From Bacteroidales bacterium (GTDB lineage: Bacteria > Bacteroidota > Bacteroidia > Bacteroidales > F082), in assembly GCA_024710405.1 (NCBI GenBank), contig JANJUV010000020.1:248001-312000 (forward strand): 64,000 bases of DNA, given 5' to 3'. Position numbers and translations under genes: made by a program. The notes under the pieces are model-generated. The model was given only the letters and a program-made list of their open reading frames with translations, did no database searches and was not told the DNA's origin. This document shows, piece by piece, positions 44,619 to 53,708 of this stretch; within the stretch, counting starts at the first letter, position 1, and the number at the start of each line of letters is the position of its first letter.

Positions 44619-45221
44619 ATGAACAAAACGGCAAAAACAACTTTTGAGATCCACCCCTTGCTCAGGGAACGATGGAGTCCGAGGGCTTTCAGCAACCGAA
44701 TGGTCGAAACGGACAAATTGTTTCGGATGCTTGAGGCCGCACGCTGGTCGCCTTCATCATCCAACGAACAGCCCTGGCGTTTTATCATCGGGTTAAAAGG
44801 CGATGAAACATATATGAAAATCTATGATACATTTGTCGAATTCAATCAGTTGTGGGCCAAAACAGCTCCGGTTCTTATGCTGAGTGTCGGCCATAGAATG
44901 AGCCTGAAGAATCAGGGCAAGCCAAATGTTTCCTATGTTTATGATGTAGGTCAGGCTGTGGCCCACCTTACCATCCAGGCCATGTCGGATGGCTTGTTTG
45001 TGCATCAGATGGGTGGTTTTGACAAAGAAGCTGCTGCACGATTTTTTGATGTTCCTGCTGAATTTGAGGTGCTTACGGCAATCGCAGTGGGGTATATCGG
45101 CGATCCGGAGGTGTTGCATCCCAACCTGAAGAAAATGGAATATGCCGAACGCGAACGAAGACCTTTGGACACAATGATGTTCCGCACAAAATTCGGAACA
45201 CCGGCCAGTTTCGAGCTGTGA
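44619..45221 (+). CDS. Nitroreductase family protein
   Basis: A 200-residue cytoplasmic FMN-dependent oxidoreductase. Family landmarks are LRERWSPRAFSNRMV (flavin phosphate contacts), MLEAARWSPSSSNEQPWRFI (about 35-54), AVAHLTIQAMSDGLFVHQMGGFD and VLTAIAVGYIGD. Such enzymes reduce nitro groups, quinones or enones using NAD(P)H. ATG 44619 starts the conserved N-terminus; ATG 44550 would add 23 residues with no family similarity. It is divergent from the FNR-like gene, 164 bases apart with both promoters in between. Confidence 0.88.
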   Translation: MNKTAKTTFEIHPLLRERWSPRAFSNRMVETDKLFRMLEAARWSPSSSNEQPWRFIIGLKGDETYMKIYDTFVEFNQLWAKTAPVLMLSVGHRMSLKNQGKPNVSYVYDVGQAVAHLTIQAMSDGLFVHQMGGFDKEAAARFFDVPAEFEVLTAIAVGYIGDPEVLHPNLKKMEYAERERRPLDTMMFRTKFGTPASFEL

Positions 45222-45222
45222 A

Positions 45223-46506
45223 TTAATTTGTTTTCACCAGCTTAAGCTGTTCGTGGTTTCCATCAGCATCTGTCAGTCTGACAAAATACAAACCCGGTAT
45301 TAAGTCACCTAAATTCAGATCAATAGTCTGACGCCCGGTCTGGGCATTCACCTGTTTTTTGTACAGCGTCAATCCAGAAGTGTTCAGCAGGCTGATCTGC
45401 ATAGGCTGGTGGCGTGCAGAATAGAACATAAGCTGCACCATAGCACTGGCGGGATTAGGGGAAAGTGATACCATGAATGGATTCAAAGGATAGTCGTTAG
45501 TGCTCAGTACTTTATCTACTCGGATTTTTAGTGTAACCGGCAAATGATCCGACATATTGAATAAGGCAGTTGCCACATTTGGAGGAACAGAACTGTTGGC
45601 CGGTGAAACAACTGTGCTGTTAAACCTGTTGCCATCCTGCCCGACAGCTTGATATGACTGCTGTACATAACGAACATTCCTGGTGCCAAAACGGACTTCG
45701 TCTGAGATCAGAATGAAATCGAAGCGGTCATCAAGCCCTCCACCTGACTTACAATCGTTTGAAGAAGTATTTGTTGACTGTGTGTGGACAGATGCATAGA
45801 AACTGTTGTTATTCCAGTCGCCTATTTGTCCTATAGGATCGATGAATCTGGTATCAGCATTGCTGAAGTTGATCATCTGCTGAAAGGCGGCTTCGTTGCC
45901 TGAATACAGATTGAAATCGCCCATAAAAAGGACATTTTCATGCTTGTAGCGCTGTTCAATATATTTCATGGTGTTTTCGGCCATAACTTTTCGTGCACCT
46001 GCATCCGAATCAGAATTTCCGGCTTTCAGGTGACCGACAACACAAACAATAAAGGCGGTATCACCCTGTGCAAGGTCGTTTGAATAGTAATAAAGTTCAT
46101 ATACATCAACATCACGAATATAGCTTTGTGCAACACTTTGCTTCTTGAGGCGGAGTTTGCGTGAATCGTAATACAGCATATTTACGATGTTGCTTCCTGC
46201 CACCGGATTAAACCCTGCTTTGCGATAATGGCCGACACCGCCGGTGTTCAGGTTCTCATCGAGTAAATGTTGGTGAATGGCCGTGCTGGAAGATATTTCG
46301 TTCACCGTGAAAATATCAGGTTTTACATAGTTTAGAATTGTTCGCAGATGTGGGTCCTTCATCGAAAGACTGTTGTTGCTGTTGTTGCAAAAACCGGTTA
46401 TTTCTCCATAATACAACAGGTTGTAGTGCATCACGCTGATGGTGTCCTGAGCAAAAATCCGGGCAGTAAATAGCAGTGAAAAGAGGAATATTAGGTATAT
46501 TTTCAT
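45223..46506 (-). CDS. Secreted EEP-fold nuclease/phosphatase with T9SS sorting domain
   Basis: A 427-residue exported protein. The signal peptide ends at RIFAQ (about 20). The EEP domain has SVMHYNLLYYG, DIFTVNEISS (metal Glu), VVGHLKAG, NVLFMGDFNLYSG, DDRFDFILIS and the final MSDHLPVTL with the catalytic His. Residues about 345-427 are a T9SS C-terminal domain (LSPNPASAMVQLMF ... IPGLYFVRL ... EQLKLVKTN). Likely an extracellular nuclease or phosphodiesterase, perhaps for nucleic acid scavenging. Its stop is 1 base from the end of the convergent nitroreductase gene. A TACTTTTG box lies 18 bases upstream. Confidence 0.9.
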   Translation of the reverse strand: MKIYLIFLFSLLFTARIFAQDTISVMHYNLLYYGEITGFCNNSNNSLSMKDPHLRTILNYVKPDIFTVNEISSSTAIHQHLLDENLNTGGVGHYRKAGFNPVAGSNIVNMLYYDSRKLRLKKQSVAQSYIRDVDVYELYYYSNDLAQGDTAFIVCVVGHLKAGNSDSDAGARKVMAENTMKYIEQRYKHENVLFMGDFNLYSGNEAAFQQMINFSNADTRFIDPIGQIGDWNNNSFYASVHTQSTNTSSNDCKSGGGLDDRFDFILISDEVRFGTRNVRYVQQSYQAVGQDGNRFNSTVVSPANSSVPPNVATALFNMSDHLPVTLKIRVDKVLSTNDYPLNPFMVSLSPNPASAMVQLMFYSARHQPMQISLLNTSGLTLYKKQVNAQTGRQTIDLNLGDLIPGLYFVRLTDADGNHEQLKLVKTN

Positions 46507-46523
46507 TCAATCAAATTATATGG

Positions 46524-46531
46524 CAAAAGTA
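46524..46531 (-). promoter_or_regulatory. -7 element of the secreted EEP gene
   Basis: TACTTTTG on the minus strand fits TAnnTTTG; leader about 13 nt. No -33 TTG at the usual distance. Confidence 0.4.
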
Positions 46532-46560
46532 AGCAAATGAAGGGTTCTGGATGCTGGTTA

Positions 46561-46609
46561 CTTGTTACTTGTTGCGGGTTACGAGTTACGAGTTACGGGT
46601 TACGAGTTT
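46561..46609. repeat. Degenerate heptamer array
   Basis: Seven 7-base units: CTTGTTA, CTTGTTG, CGGGTTA, CGAGTTA, CGAGTTA, CGGGTTA, CGAGTTT. Further TCTGATCTCTGG-like repeats follow at 46655-46685. The 255-base gap 46507-46761 has no gene. Confidence 0.75.
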
Positions 46610-46761
46610 GCGGATTACGGTTCTGTTGCTCTTCGCTCTTTGCACTTTGCCAATTCTGATCTCTGGTCTCTGATCTCTGGTTTCGGGGTAAGTAATTGTC
46701 AATACGATTCTTAGTCTCTTAAGCTGCCTTAAACCTTATGTCTTTCCACAAAAAGTGAAGT

Positions 46762-47934
46762 TCAGGTAAGTTTCTGATAAAACTGCCACCAACGGTCGGG
46801 TATGTCGTCATTCATAGCGCTTTCGTAATCTTTGCGTGAACACGGGACATATTGATGCCGTTCGTATTTTTTCCGGTCGGTTCTGCCCAGGCTCAGGTCG
46901 ATCCACCAGCGGTCGGTTTTTTTGCTTTTCAGGAATACCACTTCTTCTTCATGGCCTTCAATGCGCACGTTGTAGCGGGCAAATTCGCGGCTGCCGGATT
47001 CGGGAAGGTCGCCCAGCCGGTGGGCATAGCCATCAATAAAATACCAGAGCATCTGACCGATCAGGGCTGCGGCCGTCCGCTGCGGGTCTAAGGCCGGATT
47101 ATAATCATAAATCCCTATCGAACTCAGTTTGTCGCTCATTCCTGCATAACGGCAGATACGGCATGCCTCTTCGCCCGAAAAGCCGTTAGGAACCGGCCGT
47201 GCGTTGCCCGGTGCGTCAGCAGCCCTCACTGAGCTCATGTCGAAGCTAAGCAGGTCAGCATTGCGAACCACAGGCTCGGTTTCTTCAGGATTAGCCTTAA
47301 CTACTCCCAGCCGATACACATCAAAATAGAGATTCTTCATCAGGTTAACTGCGTCTGAATCAACATAATACGACTGATAACCCAAATTTGTGTAATTGAA
47401 AAGGAAATTTGGCTGATGCATGATGATGTGGCTCAGATAGGAATGCGCATTGAGCGGTTCATCGTCCTGCCCAAGATCAAAAGATGGATCAACTGCCACG
47501 AGGTTGACCAATTGACCGGCCTTTTCGTATGCTTTATAATGGGCAAAAGTGAGGTCCTGACTGCCTCCAAGTATGACAACCGTGAAATGCTTGCTGAGCA
47601 ACTCGCCGACTACCTGCTCAAGTGCAAAATAAGTATCACTGATATCGTTGCCGGCTTTGATGTTTCCCAGATCAACAATATGAAGCCCCAGCCAGTGGTT
47701 AAAAAGGGCGTAAAAAGCCTCCCTGATTCTGTCAGGAGCATCAGCGCTGCCTCTGTTTAAAGAATTTCCGCGACTGTCCTCGATACCGATGATGGCTACA
47801 CCCGCTTTTTCCAGATTAGGAAAATTATCCCTGGTGTGAATATCGATGGTTCGCAGCAGACTTCGGCGCGAAACAGATTCAAGCAACTCGTCAGTGACAA
47901 AAGTAACCGGATTAAGAAAAAGACTGTGTTCCAT
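46762..47934 (-). CDS. Arginase/formiminoglutamase-fold protein with degenerate metal site
   Basis: A 390-residue cytoplasmic protein of the ureohydrolase fold. Its fold motifs are recognisable, but the Mn ligands are altered. GGDHS reads GGSQD (123-127, His to Gln). DAHxD reads DPSFD (149-153, His to Ser). SxDxD reads SFDMSS (230-235, second Asp to Ser). Only about half of the ligands remain, so arginine or formiminoglutamate hydrolysis by the standard binuclear metal mechanism is unlikely. A C-terminal extension (about 330-390) is rich in Tyr, Arg and Trp. I recall similar sequences across Bacteroidota, suggesting a conserved non-catalytic role. It stands alone with a weak CGAAAATA box upstream. 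Confidence 0.82.
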   Translation of the reverse strand: MEHSLFLNPVTFVTDELLESVSRRSLLRTIDIHTRDNFPNLEKAGVAIIGIEDSRGNSLNRGSADAPDRIREAFYALFNHWLGLHIVDLGNIKAGNDISDTYFALEQVVGELLSKHFTVVILGGSQDLTFAHYKAYEKAGQLVNLVAVDPSFDLGQDDEPLNAHSYLSHIIMHQPNFLFNYTNLGYQSYYVDSDAVNLMKNLYFDVYRLGVVKANPEETEPVVRNADLLSFDMSSVRAADAPGNARPVPNGFSGEEACRICRYAGMSDKLSSIGIYDYNPALDPQRTAAALIGQMLWYFIDGYAHRLGDLPESGSREFARYNVRIEGHEEEVVFLKSKKTDRWWIDLSLGRTDRKKYERHQYVPCSRKDYESAMNDDIPDRWWQFYQKLT

Positions 47935-48165
47935 GTGGAGGTGGGTTAATCCAGTGGCGAAAATAGTAAAAGAACGGATGCAAAAGTTTGCGGAAGAATG
48001 GATAGGTAATGTATAAGGGAGCTGTTGTAAACCATCCTCCTCACATCGACATTTTGAATGAGTACAAAATTATTCTTACAGTGGGTTCACAACCGTACGA
48101 TTTAGCATATATATCACATTAACAATAAGATATAAAAGTGTCGTGATTTTTTTGAAAAATATTCG
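47935..48165. other. Upstream region of the nor operon and arginase-like gene
   Basis: No gene is seen between 47935 and 48289. The first 230 bases hold only the weak upstream signal of the minus-strand gene. The A/T-rich rest carries the norC operator and promoter described separately, followed by a leader of about 79 nt. Confidence 0.5.
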
Positions 48166-48206
48166 GACAAATATGTCTTTTATTTTCAATTAGTGTTTTA
48201 TATTTG
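48166..48206 (+). promoter_or_regulatory. norC promoter with palindromic operator
   Basis: The -7 element TATATTTG (48199-48206) is a full match, but no -33 TTG is present. Instead the palindromic GACAAATATGTC (48166-48177) is centred at about -40 from the expected start, where a CRP/FNR-type activator would sit. The scdA promoter carries GACAAAAATATC in the matching place. Confidence 0.5.
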
Positions 48207-48289
48207 CGGTATTATAGTACCTATATTCCCTTATATGTTGCATGATACAACAATGATGGAGTAATTAAAAAACTAAAAACCAATACATT

Positions 48290-48715
48290 ATGTTATCAAA
48301 ATCACAAGCACGAACTTTTTTCCTGGGAGGCACGGTGGTAACTTTTGCCATCTTTCTTGCTTTATCATGGAACTCGCTGGTCAATGATGTACCCAGGCAG
48401 ACCAATCCTGAAAATCTGAGTGAATCGGTAATCCGTGGCAAGGAAATGTGGGAATCAAACAACTGTATGGGCTGCCATACTATTTTCGGTGAAGGTGCCT
48501 ATTATGCTCCTGAGCTTACCAAGGTTTACGAACGAAGAGGCGAAGGCTACATTAAAGCAGCGCTGATGTCGAAAGTGCCCTGGGCACCAAGGGGCCGTAA
48601 AATGGTAGCCTACGGTTTTACGGATGAACAGGCCAATGATATGGTCGAATTTTTCAAATGGATCGGTGAAGTTGACCTCAACGGATTTCCGCCAAAACCT
48701 GATGTTAAAAGATAA
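48290..48715 (+). CDS. norC: Nitric oxide reductase subunit C (cytochrome c)
   Basis: A 141-residue membrane-anchored cytochrome c, the electron-accepting subunit of cNOR. One N-terminal helix (about 10-28) anchors it with the heme domain in the periplasm. The heme site is CMGCH (59-63), followed by FGEGAYYAPELTKVYERRG, typical of NorC, and a Met in the RGRKMVAYGF region as likely axial ligand. It is the first gene of norCBQDEF; norB follows after 25 bases. Confidence 0.95.
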   Translation: MLSKSQARTFFLGGTVVTFAIFLALSWNSLVNDVPRQTNPENLSESVIRGKEMWESNNCMGCHTIFGEGAYYAPELTKVYERRGEGYIKAALMSKVPWAPRGRKMVAYGFTDEQANDMVEFFKWIGEVDLNGFPPKPDVKR

Positions 48716-48740
48716 TAGAACCAACCAATAACCAGAAAAC

Positions 48741-50093
48741 ATGAAATACAAATCACAAAAAGTTGCATACTGGTTTTTTGCAGCCGCTATGCTTTTGCTC
48801 GTTCTCCAGATCGTTTACGGCTTCATTATGGGATTTGCCCATATGGGCTACGATGGCCTCCACAGTGTCATCCCTTTCAACACTGCTAGGGCCGTACACA
48901 CCAATCTTCTTGTTGTATGGATATTATTGGGCTTTATGGGGGCAGCCTACTATATTATACCCGAAGAAGCACAAAATGAATTAGTCAGCGTTAAACTGGC
49001 CTATATTCAGTTAATTACCTTTCTGCTCGTTGGAGTAGCTGCTGTCACAGGCTATCACCTTAATTATTGGGAAGGAAGAAAATTCCTTGAGATTCCAAGA
49101 CCACTCGACTGGCTGGTTGTTATCAATGTGCTCACTTTTCTGGGTATCATACTTGCGACACTGTATAAAGGTAAAAAAACGACAACTACTGCCCTGGTAC
49201 TTACGATGGGACTAGTTTTCGCAGCGTTGCTTTACCTCCCCGGGATGATTTGGTTCGACAACCAGACACTTGATTCCTTTTTCCGCTGGTGGGTTGTCCA
49301 CCTTTGGGTTGAGGGTGTTTGGGAACTAATTATGGGAGGCATCCTGGCGTTTCTGTTGATTAAACTTACTGGTGTTGACCGTGAAGTGATCGAAAAATGG
49401 CTTTATGTTATAGTCGGACTCACATTCCTGTCGGGCATTTTGGGTACCGGACACCACTATTATTACATAGGAGTAGGGAAAATATGGCTTATTGTTGGTG
49501 GGATTTTTTCTATGCTCGAGCCACTGGCGTTCCTTGCCATGGCTTTGTTTGCCGTTGCCATGTACCGCAAGGGCGAAAAGAAACACCCGAACAAACTTGC
49601 GCTTGCATGGACACTCGGAACAGCCATTCTGGCCTTCACCGGAGCCGGTTTGCTTGGCATGGCACACACACTTCCACAGGTAAATATGTATACACACGGA
49701 ACGCTGGTTACGGCCATGCATGGCCATCTTGCATTCTGGGGTGCATACGGAATGATCGTGTTTTCGTTCATCACCTTTGCCCTGCCCAATCTTACGGGCC
49801 GAAAACTTTATGATACAGCCAACGGCCAACTGGCTTTCTGGCTGTCGAACATCGGTATGCTCGGCATGACGCTTGCGTTTGGTGTGGCCGGTGTTGCTCA
49901 GGTTTATCTGGAGCGTAAAACAGGCCTCGAATTTGGTGCCGTGCAGCAGGAAATTGAAGTGCACTTCCTTGTCCTGGTGTTGTGCGCGTCCATGTTTGCC
50001 ACGGGAATCCTGATGTTCATCTACGAATTTTACCGCCATGGCTCTCCCAACGATGAAGCCATAGGTATGGAAGAAATTCTGGAGTCTGCATAA
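48741..50093 (+). CDS. norB: Nitric oxide reductase subunit B (catalytic)
   Basis: A 450-residue integral membrane protein with about 12 helices, of the heme-copper oxidase superfamily. It reduces two NO to N2O at a heme b3 - non-heme iron centre. Typical parts are HTNLLVVWILLGFMGAAYYIIPEEA (about 52-76), WWVVHLWVEGVWELIMGGILAF with the metal His and Glu, GTGHHYYYIG with the two metal His, and HGHLAFWGAYGM with the heme His ligands. The length and the separate NorC show it is the cytochrome-c-dependent form, not qNOR. Its stop is followed by about 100 bases before norQ. Confidence 0.96.
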   Translation: MKYKSQKVAYWFFAAAMLLLVLQIVYGFIMGFAHMGYDGLHSVIPFNTARAVHTNLLVVWILLGFMGAAYYIIPEEAQNELVSVKLAYIQLITFLLVGVAAVTGYHLNYWEGRKFLEIPRPLDWLVVINVLTFLGIILATLYKGKKTTTTALVLTMGLVFAALLYLPGMIWFDNQTLDSFFRWWVVHLWVEGVWELIMGGILAFLLIKLTGVDREVIEKWLYVIVGLTFLSGILGTGHHYYYIGVGKIWLIVGGIFSMLEPLAFLAMALFAVAMYRKGEKKHPNKLALAWTLGTAILAFTGAGLLGMAHTLPQVNMYTHGTLVTAMHGHLAFWGAYGMIVFSFITFALPNLTGRKLYDTANGQLAFWLSNIGMLGMTLAFGVAGVAQVYLERKTGLEFGAVQQEIEVHFLVLVLCASMFATGILMFIYEFYRHGSPNDEAIGMEEILESA

Positions 50094-50199
50094 CTTCAGT
50101 TTTTTGTTGTTGGGGTTTAGTGTCCGCGGGACGGATGGAAACATGCGTCTTGCGGCACTAATTTAAAACCATCCATTTTATTCCATTGCACAAGTGATT

Positions 50200-51003
50200 A
50201 TGTTTAAGGAACCGATGACTTTTGAAACAGAGAAATTACCATTTTATCTTCCCGTAGCAAAGGAAGTTGAGGTGTTTACCAACGCCTTCGAAAACAAAAT
50301 TCCTTTACTGCTCAAAGGGCCTACCGGAACCGGGAAGACCAGATTTGTGGAACACATGGCTGCCCGGCTGGGAAAAAAATCCATCACCGTCAGTTGTCAT
50401 GAAGAAACTTCGGCTACCGATCTGATTGGCCGTTTTTTGATCAAGGGAGCAGAAACAGTGTGGCTCGACGGACCCATGACCATGGCTGTTAGGAATGGCT
50501 GTATCCTTTATCTTGATGAAGTAGCTGAAGCCAGACCTGATGTGATTGTTGCAATACACTCGCTCACTGACTTCAGACGCGAACTTTATATTGACAAACG
50601 CTCCGAGAGTTTAACTGCACACGAGGATTTTATGCTGGTTGCCTCGTTCAATCCCGGCTATCAAAGGGGATTTAAAGAGCTGAAACCTTCCACACGCCAA
50701 CGATTTCTTGCTATACCATTTAATTATCCCAAGCCGGAAACAGAAGCTGTTATTCTGACCGAAGAAACCGGTATTGACGAAGAAACAGCCCGAAAATTAG
50801 TAATTACCGGCAACAAAATAAGAAATCTGCAGGAGGTGGGTCTGGCCGAAACTGTCTCCACCCGTCTGCTGGTGCATGCCGCCATGCTTATCAAGTCAGG
50901 ATTGCCAAAACGACTCGCAGTAAGAATGGCTGTCGTGGAGCCCCTGACCGACGATCCGCAGGTGTCCGAATCACTTACGGACCTCTGTAACCTGATTCTG
51001 TAA
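50200..51003 (+). CDS. norQ: NorQ/CbbQ-type MoxR AAA+ ATPase
   Basis: A 267-residue cytoplasmic AAA+ ATPase that helps insert the non-heme iron or otherwise activates NorCB together with NorD. Walker A is GPTGTGKT (40-47), Walker B CILYLDEVAEA, sensor 1 VASFNPGYQ, and the family-specific HEETSATDLIGRF and LKPSTRQRFLAIPF are present. The frame opens at GTG 50194; ATG 50200 is preferred. norD follows after 37 bases. Confidence 0.93.
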   Translation: MFKEPMTFETEKLPFYLPVAKEVEVFTNAFENKIPLLLKGPTGTGKTRFVEHMAARLGKKSITVSCHEETSATDLIGRFLIKGAETVWLDGPMTMAVRNGCILYLDEVAEARPDVIVAIHSLTDFRRELYIDKRSESLTAHEDFMLVASFNPGYQRGFKELKPSTRQRFLAIPFNYPKPETEAVILTEETGIDEETARKLVITGNKIRNLQEVGLAETVSTRLLVHAAMLIKSGLPKRLAVRMAVVEPLTDDPQVSESLTDLCNLIL

Positions 51004-51040
51004 CCAAACACAGAAAACCTGCCTAATACCCAGCAAGCCA

Positions 51041-52789
51041 ATGTCGTTCGATGAGTATATCTATGCCAGATTCATCCGCTATTTCAGGGCCGGACGAAAA
51101 ACCGATGAGGCTGTATTGCAAAGAAGAGCTACCCTCGATGAGCTAAAACCACGTCTGACGATTCTTGCCAGGGCTTTGACCGGAGAATCCATTGAGATTT
51201 ATGAAGCCGAAAAAGAGGGAGGATACAAAGATCTCAACTTTTTCCTGCCGGCGCAGATGGCCATTTTTCCGGAAAAAGAAATCAATGTATCCTTCTATCT
51301 CTTCCGGACACTTTATCTTTCAGTTCAGCGGAACCTGGGCTTAAACTGGAAATCTGATGAAGCCGATACAAGTAAATCATTGGAAAAAGCCATTGAAACA
51401 TCAAAAGTTGTTCTAAAAGAGCTGGAACATGATTTTCCCGTTTCTGCCGAAATCCATAAACAACTTCTTGATTACCTCGAACTTGAATCATTAGACAAAG
51501 CAGGCCTAAGCTGGCTATATGGAAAATGGATGACAGAGAGCAGAACACAATCGGCTGAAATGGAAAAAGCCAGATTGGGAAATGCCCGTACCACTCAATC
51601 AGTAAATCCCAAAACCACTTTAAAGGCAAGGGCTACAGAAGAAATCGTTCATCTTCAGATCGACAAAAAGATGCAGGAAGATTATGTGATGACTCATAAT
51701 TTTGAGAAAGTGGAAACTGCCGAAGAGTTCGATGGTGTTTGGCGTGATTTTGATGGATCAGACCAGCTGGAGGATCATAAAGATGCACTCGATGAGTTGA
51801 ACATGAAATTTATGGTACGTTCTGACGAAATGGTGCATTCTGTGTATCAGTCCGACTTCACCGAAAACACCAATATTGCCGAAATGGCAGCTTCTGACGA
51901 CCTGAAATGCATCACCTATGATGAATGGGATTACAAAAAGAAAGCATATAAGAAAGACTTCTGTAAGGTTTATCCGGCTTTTCCGCAAAAAACAAATCCC
52001 GGATACAGCAGGGATGTAATCGCTACCCATGCACAAACCCTTGTGATGATGCGCAAAATGCTCGCTAATGTGAGCAACCGATATCGTCAGGTACGGTTTC
52101 AGACCGAAGGAAACGAGTTTGACATGGATGCCGTGACGGATATGTATGTTGACCTGCACCACCGTACAACTCCATCTGACAAACTCTATTACAATTCACG
52201 GAAAACGGAAAAGGACATTTCGATGCTGCTTTTGCTCGACAATAGTCTGTCAACCGATAGTTATGCTGCCGGCAACAGGGTAATTGATGTCGAAAAACAG
52301 GTGTCCATTCTCTTTTGCGAAATACTGAATGAATACAATATCGATTTTTCGATTGCCAGTTTTTACTCCCACACCCGTAACAATACCAGTTATGTAACCC
52401 TGAAGGGATTCGCCGAAAACTGGAATGTTGGCAAAGGGCGCATCGGGGCTATGGAACCGGCCGGTTTTACGCGCATTGGGGCTTCGATCCGACATGCAGG
52501 AGCCCAACTCGCCTCACGACAGGCAAAAAGCAAATGGCTGCTGCTCATTTCCGACGGCAAACCAAACGACTTCGACAAATACGAAGGCAAATATGGAATC
52601 CATGATGTAAAACAAGCGCTCCGTGAGTTGAAAGATGTTGATATTAATGCTTTTGCACTTGCCATCGAAGCACAGGCCCGATACTATCTGCCTCAGATGT
52701 TCGGCCAGAACCATTACCAGATACTCACCGAACCCAACGAAATGCTTGCCGCAATGGTAAAGCTCTACGAAAAAATTAAAAGATACTGA
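51041..52789 (+). CDS. norD: NorD, VWA-domain activation protein of NO reductase
   Basis: A 582-residue cytoplasmic protein needed with NorQ for NO reductase maturation. The N-terminal two-thirds is a helical, charged NorD region. The C-terminal von Willebrand A domain (about 395-582) has the MIDAS motif as DNSLSTDS, then RIGASIRHAGAQL and LLLISDGKPND. NorQ and NorD work as a MoxR-VWA pair. The stop overlaps the next start by one base (TGATG), showing tight coupling. Confidence 0.93.
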   Translation: MSFDEYIYARFIRYFRAGRKTDEAVLQRRATLDELKPRLTILARALTGESIEIYEAEKEGGYKDLNFFLPAQMAIFPEKEINVSFYLFRTLYLSVQRNLGLNWKSDEADTSKSLEKAIETSKVVLKELEHDFPVSAEIHKQLLDYLELESLDKAGLSWLYGKWMTESRTQSAEMEKARLGNARTTQSVNPKTTLKARATEEIVHLQIDKKMQEDYVMTHNFEKVETAEEFDGVWRDFDGSDQLEDHKDALDELNMKFMVRSDEMVHSVYQSDFTENTNIAEMAASDDLKCITYDEWDYKKKAYKKDFCKVYPAFPQKTNPGYSRDVIATHAQTLVMMRKMLANVSNRYRQVRFQTEGNEFDMDAVTDMYVDLHHRTTPSDKLYYNSRKTEKDISMLLLLDNSLSTDSYAAGNRVIDVEKQVSILFCEILNEYNIDFSIASFYSHTRNNTSYVTLKGFAENWNVGKGRIGAMEPAGFTRIGASIRHAGAQLASRQAKSKWLLLISDGKPNDFDKYEGKYGIHDVKQALRELKDVDINAFALAIEAQARYYLPQMFGQNHYQILTEPNEMLAAMVKLYEKIKRY

Positions 52790-53376
52790 TGCAAAACGAA
52801 TCAACCGCAAACACTGAGAACCACTTTTTCTATCCGCCCGGAGGTATATTGATCTGGCTGATTATCGTAGTTGAAGTGATCACTTTTGGGCTGGCATTGA
52901 CAGCCATGGTGGCTTCGTCGGCCGCCGATCCCGGTATTTTTCACCAAGCGCGGCTTCAACTGAATGTGAATATGGGCACCGCCAACACATTGCTGCTGCT
53001 GTTTAGCGGCTACCTGCTTGCTGTTGCCGTTCATTCAGTCAGGAATGGCAACACCAATAAAGGGCGAAGACTAATCACCGGATCTATCGTTGCAGGTTTG
53101 TTATTTGTGCTGATCAAATCATTGGAATACAACGCAAAGATCAACGATGGCCACACGCTTTACGAAAACACATTTTATACTTATTATTGGCTTCTGACAG
53201 GTTTTCACCTGATTCATGTAGTCACCGGGCTGGTTATTCTTGCAGTTCAGCGGCAACTACTGGGCAAGGCTGAAGGAAAACTGAAAATGGTTGACCTCGA
53301 AGCCGGCGCGGCTTTCTGGCATATGTGCGACCTGATCTGGCTGATGATTTTCCCTGTAATATACCTGATGTTCTGA
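52789..53376 (+). CDS. norE: NorE, cytochrome c oxidase subunit III-like protein
   Basis: A 195-residue membrane protein with five predicted helices and subunit III landmarks: FFYPPGGILIWLIIVVEVITFG, LNVNMGTANTLLLLFSGYL, FHLIHVVTGLVILAV and AAFWHMCDLIWLMIFPVIYLMF. In nor operons this protein, NorE, supports full reductase activity without being catalytic. It lies between norD and the small norF-like gene. Confidence 0.9.
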   Translation: MQNESTANTENHFFYPPGGILIWLIIVVEVITFGLALTAMVASSAADPGIFHQARLQLNVNMGTANTLLLLFSGYLLAVAVHSVRNGNTNKGRRLITGSIVAGLLFVLIKSLEYNAKINDGHTLYENTFYTYYWLLTGFHLIHVVTGLVILAVQRQLLGKAEGKLKMVDLEAGAAFWHMCDLIWLMIFPVIYLMF

Positions 53377-53377
53377 T

Positions 53378-53635
53378 ATGATGAGAAACAATAAATATAT
53401 ACTGCATCTGGTTTTCTTTGCCCTGATCGCATTGACTGCAGGCACGGCTTTAGCCGGAAATGCCACACTGAACGATCAATTTTCGCGTGCGGGGATTCTC
53501 ATGGCACTGTCCTTTGCAAAAATCATGCTCATTGGTTGGTGGTTCATGGAACTGCATCAAGCGCACAGAGCATGGAAGATGATATTCATCATAATTGTTC
53601 TACTCATAACCGGCGCCATTCTTCTCATTTCATAG
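53378..53635 (+). CDS. norF: NorF-like small membrane protein (COX IV-like)
   Basis: An 85-residue membrane protein with three helices (about 8-27, 37-59, 65-84) and the COX4-like pattern LMALSFAKIMLIGWWFMELHQAHRAWKM. In many denitrifiers NorF accompanies NorE and improves NO reductase assembly or activity. It starts 1 base after norE; a second ATG follows at 53381. It is the last gene of the plus-strand operon and faces the convergent SCO gene 73 bases away. Confidence 0.85.
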   Translation: MMRNNKYILHLVFFALIALTAGTALAGNATLNDQFSRAGILMALSFAKIMLIGWWFMELHQAHRAWKMIFIIIVLLITGAILLIS

Positions 53636-53708
53636 ACTGTACACTTTTTCGCGAAAGAGATTGTGTATGGCTGCATTGATCTCTTGCCGCAGACATCGAA
53701 ACAGATGA

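Noticed and set aside
46561-46609. Possible CRISPR-like array
   Set aside because: Units are 7 bases, contiguous and without spacers; no cas genes nearby.
46762-47934. Functional formiminoglutamase (hutG) in a histidine utilisation pathway
   Set aside because: Three metal-ligand positions are replaced and no other hut genes are present.
49326-50144. 272-codon minus-strand open frame
   Set aside because: Antisense to norB; Lys/His-rich product without family resemblance.
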